Positions 23,236-34,264 of a DNA stretch of 64,000 nt are shown piece after piece. The translations under genes and the position numbers were made by a program. Source of the stretch: Arctopsyche grandis. Its lineage: Eukaryota > Arthropoda > Insecta > Trichoptera > Hydropsychidae. The stretch is taken from positions 9,613,501 through 9,677,500 of the forward strand of contig NC_135362.1 of assembly GCF_051622035.1 (NCBI RefSeq). The letters run 5' to 3'. Each line of letters starts with the position of its first letter. Position 1 is the first letter of the stretch. A model generated the notes under the pieces. The model saw only the letters and a list, made by a program, of their open reading frames with translations, was not told where the DNA came from and did no database searches.

Positions 23236-26065
23236 TTTATTTTAATTTAAAGTCAAACAGTATTTACATAATTTAGTATATTCGTTTGCCATTTATTTAT
23301 TTGTGTAAAATATTAATATACTAAATCCAGTGCTGGCACTGGTTTATTTTAAAGTTCTATCAATCAGTTTTTTTTTTTGTTATCTACATATGTATGTGTG
23401 TATATGTTGACATTATGTTTATGATTTTTTTTTCCTTTTTTTCTATGTATGACAAAATCAATTATAAAATTGTATGACTGTTTCTCCCTTTGTGATGTTT
23501 AATTATTCCTTTTGGATATAGTTTTGATGTAAAATGTCTTATAATGATGTTTAATCGGTGTGTAATATACATTCCTTCTTTTCTATGATGTATTCTCCAA
23601 TCAATGATCTAAGATTGATGTCATGTAATAATAGTAATGAATTAATGTAACTCATTTAGGCTACATTTACATATATTGAAAATGGATTATAAACAAATAT
23701 GTTTTTGTTTTTTTTTTCTTCTCACAATTGAATTGATTTTTGTAATGAAAAAAATATATGTTAATAAACATAAAATGAAAATTGTCTATTAAAATGTCTG
23801 TGAATTTTTAAATTATGAAAATGAACTATTGCCCATATACATATACTATAATATATAAAGAGTTTTATATACCAATGTTTCCATGTGCCTTCCTATTTCT
23901 CGTATTCAATACGATTCGCTCATTTTTCCCCTCCGATAACCTGAAGCTGATTGCGAAAATATTCTTATAATGTAGGAATGTGGTTGTGATGATGTTAATC
24001 TTGAAACATATGATAGATAATGCGATATACCTGTGTTTGGTATTTTAGGTAGATCTATTAATATCAAGGTGAGCTTGGTTTTGGATTCCATTACATCCGC
24101 TTGATTATTTGTTGCATAAAAACACGGTTTTTTTTTTTTATAGTTCATAAAATCATAAAAACATTATAAAATTACATGCTGATTTTTTAAAATTCAAGTA
24201 TGGGCAATAGGACATCTTCGAATTGTTTATTTATCTAGATAATTTATAGTACAATTGCATGAGACAATGTGATGTGGGAACGTTTGAGTGACTTTGATGT
24301 TTTCATCGCAAGCCGAGTGTCGATAAATCCTATCTGGTTATGAGATCTAATTGATGTGTTGTATTATAATTCCAGTGCCATAAACCTGTGATTGATGGCT
24401 TTCGTGTTTATTGTAGTTTTAAACTTGTTGCACACTCGGTGTACCGTTTGATCTATCGAGTCACTTTGGTGTCCCTGCGATTCGGGATGTGATATGCGCG
24501 GACTATCGCGGTGTGTCACTCAATGCAATGCCATTTTCGTCGGACTGTAAGGGTCGTATCGTCGGGTCGAAGGTTGCTATCGGGTATTTTTGCTCGTTTG
24601 GTATTGTCGGCTTACGATACGCTCCCGTGGCAGGGTCGACGATCTGTCCAGTGTTAACGTTCATGATATATATATGTATATTTGTTCATTGACGATGTGA
24701 ACTCAATTGACGATCGTTTCCTTCTTAATTGTATTCGTGTTAGGCAAATTTCATTCCTCGACAACACCGTTAAATGTGATACTATATTATAGTGAATAAT
24801 ATTGTAACAAGAATACTCGTCCTGTGTGCGACAGTTTTTTACCTCGGCCATTTTGTCCTAACGCATAGCACATTTTTTGAAATCTTTTTATATAAACACG
24901 TTTCAAAAAAATGTTTTTTTACTAATGCCTTACGGTGAGATGATGCCACTTTTTGGGACAAATCATTTTCCTTCGTTAGAAATATCTATATCAAAAAAAA
25001 AAAATGGTATTTTTTTTAACCTATTGAATTGTATGTATATAAATTTATATATAATTACGGTGACTCCTTCCTGTCGTTTTCTGTCATTACATAAATGTAT
25101 TTGTTACCTTTATAACTTAGTTGGGCCATCTCTTTTGTGTACTCATGTATAAAATCTCTTGAAGAAACTCGTTAAAAAAAATCTATATATATATATATGA
25201 CTATTTTTTTGTAAATGTGTGTGTGTGTGTGTGTGTGTTGACCTGTGAAGCTTGTCAAGCGATGAATATATCAGGTTATTTGTAAAGTAATAATCATCAT
25301 CTGAGCGATGTTTAAATATTGTGGACAATAAGCGAGCATCAGTATCGAATCTTAGGATCACAGTTGAAATGAAGCAATTTTATGTTAATAAAAGAAAGAT
25401 ATACATATGTAGGGCAACGTCACTCAGTTTGAGCAATGTGCGTGTAGATGAGCGTCGATTCTGAGAGAGAAATGTTACATTATTCAATGTTGTGTTTACC
25501 AATGTTATGTATGTATGTATATGCCTAATAATGTTTGCATTTAAATTGATATATGAATATAATATAAAAATTAACATCCATTCGTGGGCTATTGTACGTC
25601 TTCAATATTTGTTGCCATATCAGAGTAAATAATAAATATGTAAAAAAAAAAAAATCATAAATGTGATAGCTTTTAAGGTTTATTAAATATTAGTTCGTTG
25701 TGTATGTATTTATTTCGATGTAACCAGAGAAGATGTCGTGTTTGTGTGTCACGTTAGTGTGCGGTCTCGTCTCGTAGTCGATCAGTCTACCGTTGAGTTT
25801 GGGCAGTGGCGCGCCACAAAATAGTATCCATATTTAATTAAATGAAGAAAGTCAACATTGTAACCGAGTGTTTTTTACGACGCACGTACTGTTTTTGAAC
25901 TTTTCGTTTTTGATACACCAGATATGGTCCATTGATGCTGCTTCCCCACGTAATGAGCTTACACATCCAAAGTATTTATTATGTATTGTGAAATTATAAA
26001 TATAATTATATTGTTTGTTTGTAGATTTAATACAGTTCTTTCATTTTTCACCCTGTCCGAATTGC
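23236..26065. other. Intergenic AT-rich DNA
   Basis: No gene is supported. A more balanced-GC stretch at about 24420-24660 (CpG-containing) and another at 25730-25830 stand out from the AT-rich surroundings but show no open family frame. A (GT)n tract lies at 25216-25239. Confidence 0.35.
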
Positions 26066-27180
26066 TCACGATTGTCTTCCCGATTTGTCTAATAATTCCT
26101 TTTAGATTTATACTGTAACGTGGGAACACGAGTATCCACTGTCTAAGTGCATTCATGGGTGAACAATAGCGACCCCGGATTTGGCTAATGGGACTCAGTA
26201 AGTGCCCGAACAAAGGATACGCTGGAGTTCTCACAGACCTGTTCATAAACGGTAGAATCGCCAGGTTACACATTTAAGTGCCTAGACAATAGACACATTA
26301 ATGCTCATGATTGTCATACTGATTTGTCTAATAATTACTTTTAGATTTATACTGTAACGTGGGAACATGAGAGAGAATATCCACTGTCTAAGTGCATTCG
26401 TGGGTGAACAATAGCGACCCCGGATTTGGCTAATGGGACTCAGTAAGTGCCCGAACAAAGGATACGCTGGAGTTCTCACTGACCTGTTCGTAAACGGTAG
26501 AATCGCCAGGTTACACCTTTAAGTGCCTAGACAATAGACACATTAATGCTCATGGTTGTCATACTGATTTGTCTAATAATTACTTTTAGATTTATACTGT
26601 AACGTGGGAACATGAGAGAGAATATCCACTGTCTAAGTGCATTCGTGGGTGAACAATAGCGACCCCGGATTTGGCTAATGGGACTCAGTAAGTGCCCGAA
26701 CAAAGGATACGCTGGAGTTCTCACAGACCTGTTCGTAAACGGTAGAATCGCCAGGTTACACCTTTAAGTGCCTAGACAATAGACACATTAATGCTCATGG
26801 TTGTCATACTGATTTGTCTAATAATTACTTTTAGATTTATACTGTAACGTGGGAACATGAGAGAGAATATCCACTGTCCAAGTGCATTCGTGGGTGAACA
26901 ATAGCGACCCCGGATTTGGCTAATGGGACTCAGTAAATGCCTGAACAAAGGATACGCTGGAGTTCTCACAGACCTGTGCGTAAACAGTAGAATCGCCAGG
27001 TTACATCATTAATTGCCTAGACGATAGACACATTAATGCTCCCGATTGTCATCCTGATTTGTCTTAATTATTCCTTTTAGATTTATACTGTAACGTGGGA
27101 ACATTAGAGAGAGAGTATCCACTGTCTAAGTGGATTCGTGGGTGAACAATAGACCCCGGATTTGGTTAGTGGGACTCGGT
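26066..27180. repeat. 245-bp tandem satellite derived from an LTR 5' junction
   Basis: TGTAACGTGGGAAC recurs at 26114, 26353, 26598, 26843 and 27089, with spacings of 239, 245, 245 and 246 bp. Each unit has an LTR-like part (TAAGTGCATTCG, GACCCCGGATTTGGC, GGGACTCAGTAAGTGCC) that resembles the solo LTR at 15312-15665. A shorter non-LTR part (GTCTAATAATTACTTTTAGA and TTTATAC) follows. Units 2-4 are almost identical, which suggests recent amplification or homogenization. The 65-codon open frames in each unit are by-products. Confidence 0.93.
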
Positions 27181-28170
27181 TAACCCTTTGAGTGCTGACG
27201 TCTTATGTGTTGAAAGTCCGCCATGCTGAAAATTTCGCCAACATTTCCAACTAGAATTATTTAGACATCCAATAGAAAGCAAGTATAAAAATTGTAGCCA
27301 ATCCAAACAAACCCTAGATAACTACAACCGAGGATTTCGAATTTTGTAAAGGTGTTTTTAGACTCTCTAATATATAAACAAAAGACGTCTATTAAAGAAT
27401 GTATTTTGCCAAAACTAGTTCCATCTTCTTCATTGTTGTAAAAATGTAATGCTTACAATCTAAATGCCAAGCCACAGTCTAAAATACTCAGCAGTTAGAG
27501 ATTTCCATAGGGAAATTCTGCTGTTTATAAATTCAGATTTTCCGGTGTAAACCAGTCTTTATAAACGTTGATAAATGAATTGACACGGATTTCACGACCC
27601 ATGTTCAATGCATTTTTATTTTATTATAATAGTACCTGGAAAGGCTAAGCGGGTAGTATTCTTGTTTACTTTGTAAATGCTCAAAATATAAACGCCTAGG
27701 ATGCGGTGTCGGTGTAAAATCGCCAGACAAATTGAACGACAGATTAACGGACGGCTGCTTTAAATGCAATTCTCATCTTCTCGAATGATAGATTACACAT
27801 CAGATGACGGGTAACCTTTCGATGTGCACAGATGCAATTATTAAATGGTAATTATTAAAATTGAGTTGGATCTTTCAGGCGAGTTTAATAAGGCAAGATT
27901 CGATAATTTCCGAATCTTGCCTTATTAAACTCGCCAGAAAGATCCAACTCAATTTTAATAATTGCATCTGTGCACATCGAAAGGTTACTCTTCATCTGAT
28001 ATGCAATCTATCATTCGAGAAAACGAGAATTACGTTTAAAGCTGCCGTTCTGTCAATCTGGCGATTTTAGAGCGGATGGACCAAACCCAAACGCCTATTG
28101 GCGTTTTTCAGGCCAATGGACTTGTTGGCAGAACGTCGATCGGCGTTGTTCAGCATTCAAAGGGCTAATG
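27180..28170 (-). mobile_element. piggyBac-like MITE inserted in the satellite
   Basis: Ends are TTAACCCTTTGAGTGCTGAC (left) and TTCAGCATTCAAAGGGCTAA (right). They are inverted and bounded by TTAA or a near-TTAA. The satellite text GGACTCAGTAAGTGCCCG is split exactly here. 27231-27680 matches 12131-12560 in reverse. A later palindrome (27725-28065) lies within it. Confidence 0.8.
27725..28065. repeat. Long hairpin (about 165-bp arms)
   Basis: GAGTTTAATAAGGCAAGATT at 27881 is followed almost at once by its inverse AATCTTGCCTTATTAAACTC. The pairing continues outward through ATCTTTC, AATTGAGTTGGATC, GATGCAATTATT and TTTCGATGTGCACAG to about 27735 and 28060. The loop is about 10 bp. One arm is also present at 9060-9225. 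Confidence 0.9.
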
Positions 28171-28310
28171 CCCGAACAAAGGATACGCTGGAGTTCTCAT
28201 AGACCTGGGCGAGTGCGTGCGTTAACAGTAGACTCGCCAGGGTAGATCTTTAAGTGCCTAGAAAATAGACACATTAATGGAACGGGGAAGCTGTGCTGTG
28301 CAACTTGTCC

Positions 28311-28556
28311 TTAAGGGCGAAAACACACAGCAAGGAACGTGGCACATGGTTTTGTTTAAATTCTTTTAAAAATGCGAAAAAAATGTGGCACTGTCCCAAA
28401 ATCATCCCCTGGAGTGTTTTCGGTAAAATTGTATCCTTGCTCGACAGTGATCGATAATGGTGTATCTCATATTTAAAGAAATGTAGGAGAACCCCCACAG
28501 CGGGGAGCCAAGCACCAACGTGCTGTTCTTCCGTGTGATTTCGCCCTTATAAAGAG
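28311..28556. mobile_element. MITE with AAGGGCGAAA termini
   Basis: TTAAGGGCGAAAACACAC at about 28310 is inverted at GTGTGATTTCGCCCTTATAA near 28537. The body (AGTGTTTTCGGTAAAATTGT and CACAGCGGGGAGCCAAGCAC) matches 52715-52825 inside the hAT MITE at 52489. A TA-type duplication is likely. Confidence 0.6.
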
Positions 28557-28689
28557 GTGCACTGTAGATCAGATTATTCTGGAGTGAGCGGTGGTTCCGT
28601 GTGGACCTCTGGGATCGTTGAATAAATGCTGTGAAGCGACTTCGGCTTTTCATTTGGATCCTGAATCCACCCCTACGCAACAATACTAT

Positions 28690-28970
28690 ACAATTACTCT
28701 TACACAGACCGGCAACTGCATGTATACAGCAGTCCGAAAATTAATCTTTAATACATTCTATATGGACACATTTATATCTTCCGTAATGTGTACGTGGCGT
28801 GTCAGAAACCGCAGTAACCGACACGATCTATTAATATTATACAGCAGTGCATGTCACCGAAACGTTTCAAGCAGAACAGCTTTTCTTTGGCCACTGTGAA
28901 AATATTCACGCATGACGTGACATCATAGTGGCGAGTGCACCTGTACTAACGAAAGTGCTGTCATGCGCTT
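28690..28970 (-). repeat. Dispersed repeat, copy A
   Basis: The reverse complement runs parallel to 61030-61262: GCACTTTCGTTAGTAC, GTGCACTCGCCACTATGA, ACGTTTCGGTGACATG, GATCGTGTCGGTTACTG, ACATTACGGAAGATAT and ACTGCTGTATAC in the same order. No terminal repeats or coding frame are clear. Confidence 0.75.
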
Positions 28971-29099
28971 ATGAATATTTTTGGAAACGTCATATTGTGT
29001 CAATATTGATACGACGAAAGCAATATTGCGCTGTAATTTACATATATTATATGTACATATATCAATGTTTAACATGTAATGCTTTCAATTGTGTGGACA

Positions 29100-29200
29100 C
29101 GGGTTCTATGTATGTTGCTGACCAGACCTTGGATATGGGACTCCAAGGTCGATCGTTTTGTATGAGAGTTTGCCAATTTATCTGATTTCATTGAAATGTC
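29100..29200 (+). mobile_element. SINE tail fragment
   Basis: GGGACTCCAAGGTCGATCGT followed by GCCAATTTATCTGATTTCAT matches the body of the SINE at 60385-60450. The Pol III head is missing here. Confidence 0.65.
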
Positions 29201-29740
29201 CTATCCCTTTTGCAAAAATTTGAGTTATTCAGCATCTCGATTTTCGCTGATTAGAAAATGCTGCAAAAATTTGTCCATAGATGTCTCTGTGGTGTTAACC
29301 GTATGACCATAGATGTAGTGTTTAGCGGTGTATACTTGTTTAAATAATTATCTATACAGTACATATACTCGTCATGTTAGAGCTAACTATTAGACAAGTG
29401 TGCATGATTGATTGAATAAATATAAGTAAATAAAATGTGTAAGCTGATTTTGCCTTGCACTCGTTAAAGACAATAATGGGTGTTGCTGTACATTTATAGT
29501 ATGAATAGTCCACGCAGTACTCAATAATGTATATAAATAGACCTTTAATTGTGTTTATATTAACGAATTATACACGACAAGCAATTTCAATCAAATGTAT
29601 TGATTTTTTTGACATAGTTTGAGTTCTATTAGATTCTGTATGAACTTTTCGATTAGAAAAAAAAACATGTTTTCAGTCGACTTTTAGAATTAGTTTTATT
29701 TTTATAAATCATTCATTCAAACTCACAAATAGAAAAAAAA
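29201..29740. other. Intergenic DNA downstream of cyclin-Q
   Basis: No gene is supported. On the minus strand an AATAAA (complement of 29695-29700) lies 41 bp past the cyclin-Q stop and is its likely polyadenylation signal. Confidence 0.5.
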
Positions 29741-30855
29741 TTACATCGAATCCTGTTCCTTATTATATACGCTCATGATTTTCTCCATTATTTCCCAGTT
29801 CTTTTCTTTGGATAAATCTTTTGTAAAAACCTGAAACAAAGCGAAGGTAAATAATAGAAATTTAAATACGCACAATGATATCGTACAGATCTATATATGT
29901 ATGCAATAGCAAAAACATAAATTCAACTTCAATAAAAAGCAGAAAAGTGAATACATTATTAATTTGGCAACTTTCAAACCAATGATTCATAAATATAATT
30001 ACAAATTTGAATAACATTGACTACTTATTGATTTCTACACTCACTGAAAACCACATGGAATCATCTTCTTGAGCATTAGCGAGGGGTACGCTCACTCCTA
30101 AGCAGTGCAAGGCGAGACAAAGACAGGCCACGGCGACGTGCGACGGTCTGAAATCAAGTATGAGAGGCGAGTGGTGGAAATCTTGCAAGAAAGCCATCGT
30201 CGTGCGAGCTATAGGCACAGATTTCCACTCGGCTGCTGGAAACCACGCTTGAAGGGAACGCAAATAGTGCAATAGATATCTATGCTGTAACGAAAAAAAT
30301 CAACATTTAATACATGTGCGTACATATTTATCACATTGACAGTGAATTATGGTTACGTGATTTGGTGGATCTGGATGGAAGGAGAGTGTGCGTAAGATGA
30401 GGAGTTCCGCAGCGGCGAGCGAACCGCGTAGACTCCAGTACTCTTCGCCCAGCTCCAGAGGACCGGCGGTGCGATGAAGTGCCCCGCGTGAAACATTCAA
30501 AATGTCTCTCAAACTGAGCGGATCGTCTCGCAGCTTACCCGCCAATGAAAGGCATGCCGATCCTATTACCTGGAAAATTATAGTGTTATAAATTACATAG
30601 CAACAATCTCGCATAGTATAAGTAATGTGAAAGTTTACTAACGTAGCAATCGTAGTTTGATTTGTCGACTTCTTTGAAGAATTTGTGAAACAATACGGTG
30701 GCTGTGGCGATAGTTGATGGTTGAGCGTTCAATTTGATCCCGCATTCGAATATATAGTGAGTGGCCATGGTGTTGCCTGGTGCGGCGATATAGTCCAAGT
30801 GACGATTCCTCGATTTGTCTCGTTGGAGTGCCATCACGTCTATTACATCTTTCAT
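29741..30855 (-). CDS. CCNQ: Cyclin-Q (FAM58/CDK10-activating cyclin)
   Basis: Activating partner of CDK10, acting in cell-cycle and ETS2 turnover control in animals. Exons: 30855-30643, 30569-30357, 30284-30045 and 29830-29741. All are phase 0 with GT/AG borders; together 251 residues plus TAA, close to the 248 of the human protein. The N-terminal cyclin box reads IFECGIKLNAQPSTIATATVLFHKFF without interruption. The second exon has ACLSLAGKLRD and PLELGEEYW, and the third has RYLLHYLRSLQAWF and SHVAVACLCLALHCLGV. The tail VFTKDLSKEKNWEIMEKI matches the family end. Start: ATG at 30855; an upstream acceptor-like TTTAAG precedes GCATCC, so a 5' non-coding exon is possible. Recognition is strong; CDK10 partnership is family knowledge. 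Confidence 0.93.
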
Positions 30856-31729
30856 GGTTAAGATTTCAACGGATGCCTTAAAATTAATACATGTTTTGTG
30901 TTTTGGCTCTAGTGTATTAATTAATAAGTCAGCACGCAAACGAATAAACAAAAACTTGAAATGAAATAAGTTTAGATATGCAAATGTAAGTATGTATTCC
31001 GCATAGTGTGTGTGTTCTTATTATATTATATTTATACAAGCAATAAACCGCATCCTGTGATAACATAAATGTGAACAAAAAGTACTAAACAAATGTGAAT
31101 AAATTCAATTATAATATTTACATGAGTTCCAAATAATCTATGCATAATTCATAATCACATTGTTGATATAGTGATTAGCTCTCATATAAGAAATTATTTT
31201 GAGGTTATGTATACACTGAATAAAACAAGTCGGATGTATAAACGGGGGTTAATGATATATTGCCAAATCCATTAACTTCTTCACATTTGTTCATTTCTAT
31301 GCACAGTTAAGATATACTGAATGGGATTTACGAATCCATGAAGAATGTTCATGTACTTTTTAGTTCTTGGTATAAAATTGAGATAATTCGATTATTAATC
31401 GATTTGTATGAATAAAGAACGCTAAAGCAAAAATAAAATGACAATAAATAAAATAAACTAACCAAACTGTAGAAAATAACCAGGTTCGTAGCGAAACGTC
31501 AAACGATGCCGGTTGTTGGGTTTGATTGTCTAAATAGGTCAATAGTTGATCATGACTTAAACAGTATAAATTACGACCATACTCCGTGTTTTTAATGTTA
31601 TTTTCTAAGTTTTCACGATTTAATTTAGATTCAATGTTTCATCTTAAAGTGTTCTGACTAAGGCGCTAAATAGTAATTATAATCAGGTATGAGATCTCTT
31701 AGAAACAATATTAAATTTAATTCTATATA
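30856..31729. other. Intergenic AT-rich DNA upstream of cyclin-Q
   Basis: Contains the likely cyclin-Q promoter region but no recognisable promoter motif. No gene or transposon terminus was found. Confidence 0.35.
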
Positions 31730-32335
31730 TTATATTTATTTATTTATTTTATTCTAAACAGACCATTGTGGCATAACAGGAATTCCTAAAGCGCCACAAT
31801 GGTCAAAAAATATAACACAAAAAAAAAACAAAATAACAATTAAACATAAATTAATACATAACGAAAATAATATACTCATCAATTATACATAAAAAAAATA
31901 CATTTGAACATAAACATAAATACATCCATACATAAACATAAAAAATAGCATTTAATAATAACAGATAAAGTAAAAATATCAAATAAAATATAGCATAAGG
32001 AATGCCTTGCACCCACAGCCAGTTTCAATAAATATGTATGTAAGAAACAACTACAAATACAAAACATCCCTGTAAGGCCCAAATGGAAGAGAGTTAATCA
32101 AAATTTCACTCATAAATCACAATCAATCATGAAAACAATGATGAGCGCAGACAATCAGATAAATGGGTTAGAGTAATTTCCGACAATTTACGCTCACTAA
32201 GGTGGAAAATATCACATTCAGTCTCGGCAGCAATGATTTCATTAAGAAGTCGAATAATTGTTATATGAGCCGTTATATTTGAAAGTGGTGGAAATCCAAT
32301 TTTCAGTTCCAAAAACACTATTTCTGTTTAAATTA
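31730..32335 (-). mobile_element. LINE 3' end, family shared with 51554-52142
   Basis: On the minus strand 32318-32127 ends with RLLNEIIAAETECDIFHLSE and HLSDCLRSSLFS before the stop. This is the tail of a LINE reverse-transcriptase frame. The 3'UTR contains GGAATTCCTGTTATGCCACA and ends in AATAAATAAATA, as in the 51554 copy. It is 5'-truncated. Confidence 0.85.
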
Positions 32336-32402
32336 ATACACACATTGCTATCGCTTATTTTAATTCGATATGTCCAGATTCTCGGAAAAGCAGAATAAAC
32401 GT

Positions 32403-33472
32403 TATAGAGGATGAACGAATGAGACGACTGGCATGTTAATGCACGTGTTTATTATATGACAGCTGAAGACAGAGTGAGTAGTAGCTCTCCGAACCCAGCC
32501 GAGTTGGTTCCCACTCGCAGGAAGGCAACCAAACTCGACCATGTCGTATAAGCGAGCCGCCACATCACTCCCCCCCCAGCATCAGCGATACCAAAATTAC
32601 AAAGAAACAAATTTTACCAAAAGAAAAAAATTATTGTTACACAAAGAGAAAAAATTATTACGTGGGGAGAAAAAAATTGTTGACGTGGGTCATCCGCTGT
32701 GTACATAGGTGTACCGCCCTGAATGGTCGGTAGATTCGAGGGCGGTGACGTCGCGAGCAGGACGGTGGCTGGTCCGATGGTCGCGCGATGCGATGCTGCG
32801 GCGGCGCCGCTCTTCCGAGGCTGATGTCGGTTGGTGGGGCGGCGGGGGCGGCAGGGGCATCGATGTGGTTGATGATACTCCGAGCTGGACTGTGAGTCGT
32901 TGTGGCTCGTGGAGGTGTTGTAGCGCTACCGCCCGTCTCGGCGTGACGACGCTCGTGGGGACGGACGGGGCCTTGATGATGATGATGATGATGGTGCTGA
33001 GGTGGTGTATGTCTTGTGGTGCTGGATGACCGTTCTATGTGTAGTGGATCGCGCATGACTCCACATCCAGCTGTCAAGATCGTCGTCTCATTCGCTCCCC
33101 CATTATTGTAAGCACCTGTCATCGACGTTGTGGCTGGACGTCGGTAGGTAGGTAGCCGTGTCTGCTCGTTTATTGTCACCCGCGGGCCGCGACGCGTGTT
33201 GATGGCGATGGGGGCGCGGCGGGTAGCTTCCTGCCTGGCTCGGCGAGGCAGGGATGAGCGGCATGTTGAAATTGATCGAGGCTGCGTGGCTCGATGTCGG
33301 GGGTCACCAGTATGGAGGATGAACGAATGAGACGACTGGCATGTTAATGCACGTGTTTATTATATGACAGCTGAAGACAGAGTGAGTAGTAGCTCTCCGA
33401 ACCCAGCCGAGTTGGTTCCCACTCGCAGGAAGGCAACCAAACTCGACCATGTCGTATAAGCGAGCCGCCACA
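32403..33472 (-). mobile_element. Complete non-autonomous LTR retrotransposon (TRIM-like), 1070 bp
   Basis: Two direct 162-bp LTRs (33311-33472 and 32403-32564, both minus) enclose 746 bp. Outer flanks are ACGT on both sides (32399-32402 and 33473-33476), a perfect 4-bp duplication. Immediately inside the 5' LTR the minus strand reads C then TGGTGACCCCCGACATCGAG, a primer-binding-site-type TGG. Just before the 3' LTR is the purine tract GGGGGGGGAGTGA. The internal part is GC-rich and has no gag or pol. An open frame of 173 codons (33179-32658) is rich in His, Pro and Thr and resembles no known domain. Mobilization would need enzymes from another element. Confidence 0.93.
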
Positions 33473-33531
33473 ACGTATTACAGGCCACTAGTATTTATAA
33501 ATATCGTTAAACGCAAAACATTATATGTAAT

Positions 33532-33693
33532 TGTGGCGGCTCGCTTATACGACATGGTCGAGTTTGGTTGCCTTCCTGCGAGTGGGAACCAACTCGGCTG
33601 GGTTCGGAGAGCTACTACTCACTCTGTCTTCAGCTGTCATATAATAAACACGTGCATTAACATGCCAGTCGTCTCATTCGTTCATCCTCCATA
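33532..33693 (+). mobile_element. Solo 162-bp LTR of the TRIM family
   Basis: Same unit as the LTRs of 32403-33472, opposite strand, 59 bp away. A perfect 4-bp duplication TAAT flanks it (33528-33531 and 33694-33697). Confidence 0.92.
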
Positions 33694-33758
33694 TAATGTT
33701 TTGCAAGATAATTCTCGCAATGAAAATAAGTGGACTTAAGCCAAATTTCAATTATAAC

Positions 33759-34155
33759 CAGTGGTGTCATCCCAATTTTGAAACATCGGGTTTCTCAATT
33801 TTTTTTTTCGTCTAAGGCAGAGCATCGTAACCCCTGAATATTCGCGGCACACATTGTTTACGACTCGTAAGAGTTTGTCAGCTACGTTCATACATATTTA
33901 CTTCATCGGCAGTCGCTAGTTATTCCGTATATGCATAGGTGATAAAACGCTAACTAACAACGGTTTTCTCACTCACACGCGATCTCACTCGCACGCATTA
34001 GGCCGAAGTGCTGTTCGGGGGACAAATATTGCCGCGGCACACAGGTTAAGATGCTCTGGTCTAAGGCACTATTACTGAAAGTTCATTAAATTTTCAAGAC
34101 TTGTATAATTTTTGACAAAAATTATATGAATTTTTAGATTAAATAAACACCACTG
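33759..34155. mobile_element. hAT MITE with perfect 8-bp duplication
   Basis: Left end CAGTGGTGTCATCCC and right end AACACCACTG. ATTATAAC flanks both sides (33751-33758 and 34156-34163). Length 397 bp, of which 241 bp plus one duplication copy is a nested element. No coding frame. Confidence 0.92.
33818..34058. mobile_element. Second hAT MITE nested in the first
   Basis: Left end CAGAGCATCGTAACCCC and right end AGGTTAAGATGCTCTG, with a perfect 8-bp duplication GTCTAAGG (33810-33817 and 34059-34066). GCGGCACACA appears near both ends. It interrupts the 33759-34155 element, so it is younger. Confidence 0.92.
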
Positions 34156-34264
34156 ATTATAACGGCTCATATGTGTAACGTGGGAATATTTTAAACGAAG
34201 TCCGTAATCATTCGTTTAATTACAAATAATATTATGAATCTTTTTCATTCAGTTATTTTAGACA

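Larger units (their letters stand above)
26114..28682 (+). mobile_element. Expanded LTR: satellite units, insertions and intact LTR 3' end
   Basis: The first unit starts TGTAACGTGGG and the region ends CCACCCCTACGCAACA, the two ends of the 15312-15665 LTR family. ATAC flanks both sides (26110-26113 and 28683-28686), which fits a 4-bp target duplication. Between them are the satellite units, a piggyBac-like element (27180-28170) and a MITE (28311-28556). AATAAATGCTGTGAAGCGAC marks the R region near 28620. Confidence 0.7.

Noticed and set aside
24489-24692. Open frame in a GC-balanced patch
   Set aside because: No domain, no splice context; could be 3'UTR or non-coding RNA, but nothing decides it.
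26282-26969. Three nearly identical 65-codon frames in a row on the minus strand
   Set aside because: They are periodic by-products of the 245-bp satellite, not a gene family.
26066-27180. CRISPR-like repeats
   Set aside because: Units are contiguous 245-bp repeats without unique spacers, in a eukaryotic genome.
32658-33179. 173-codon frame in the TRIM internal region as a gag gene
   Set aside because: No zinc knuckle, capsid or protease motif; composition is His/Pro/Thr-rich. Kept only as a note on the element.
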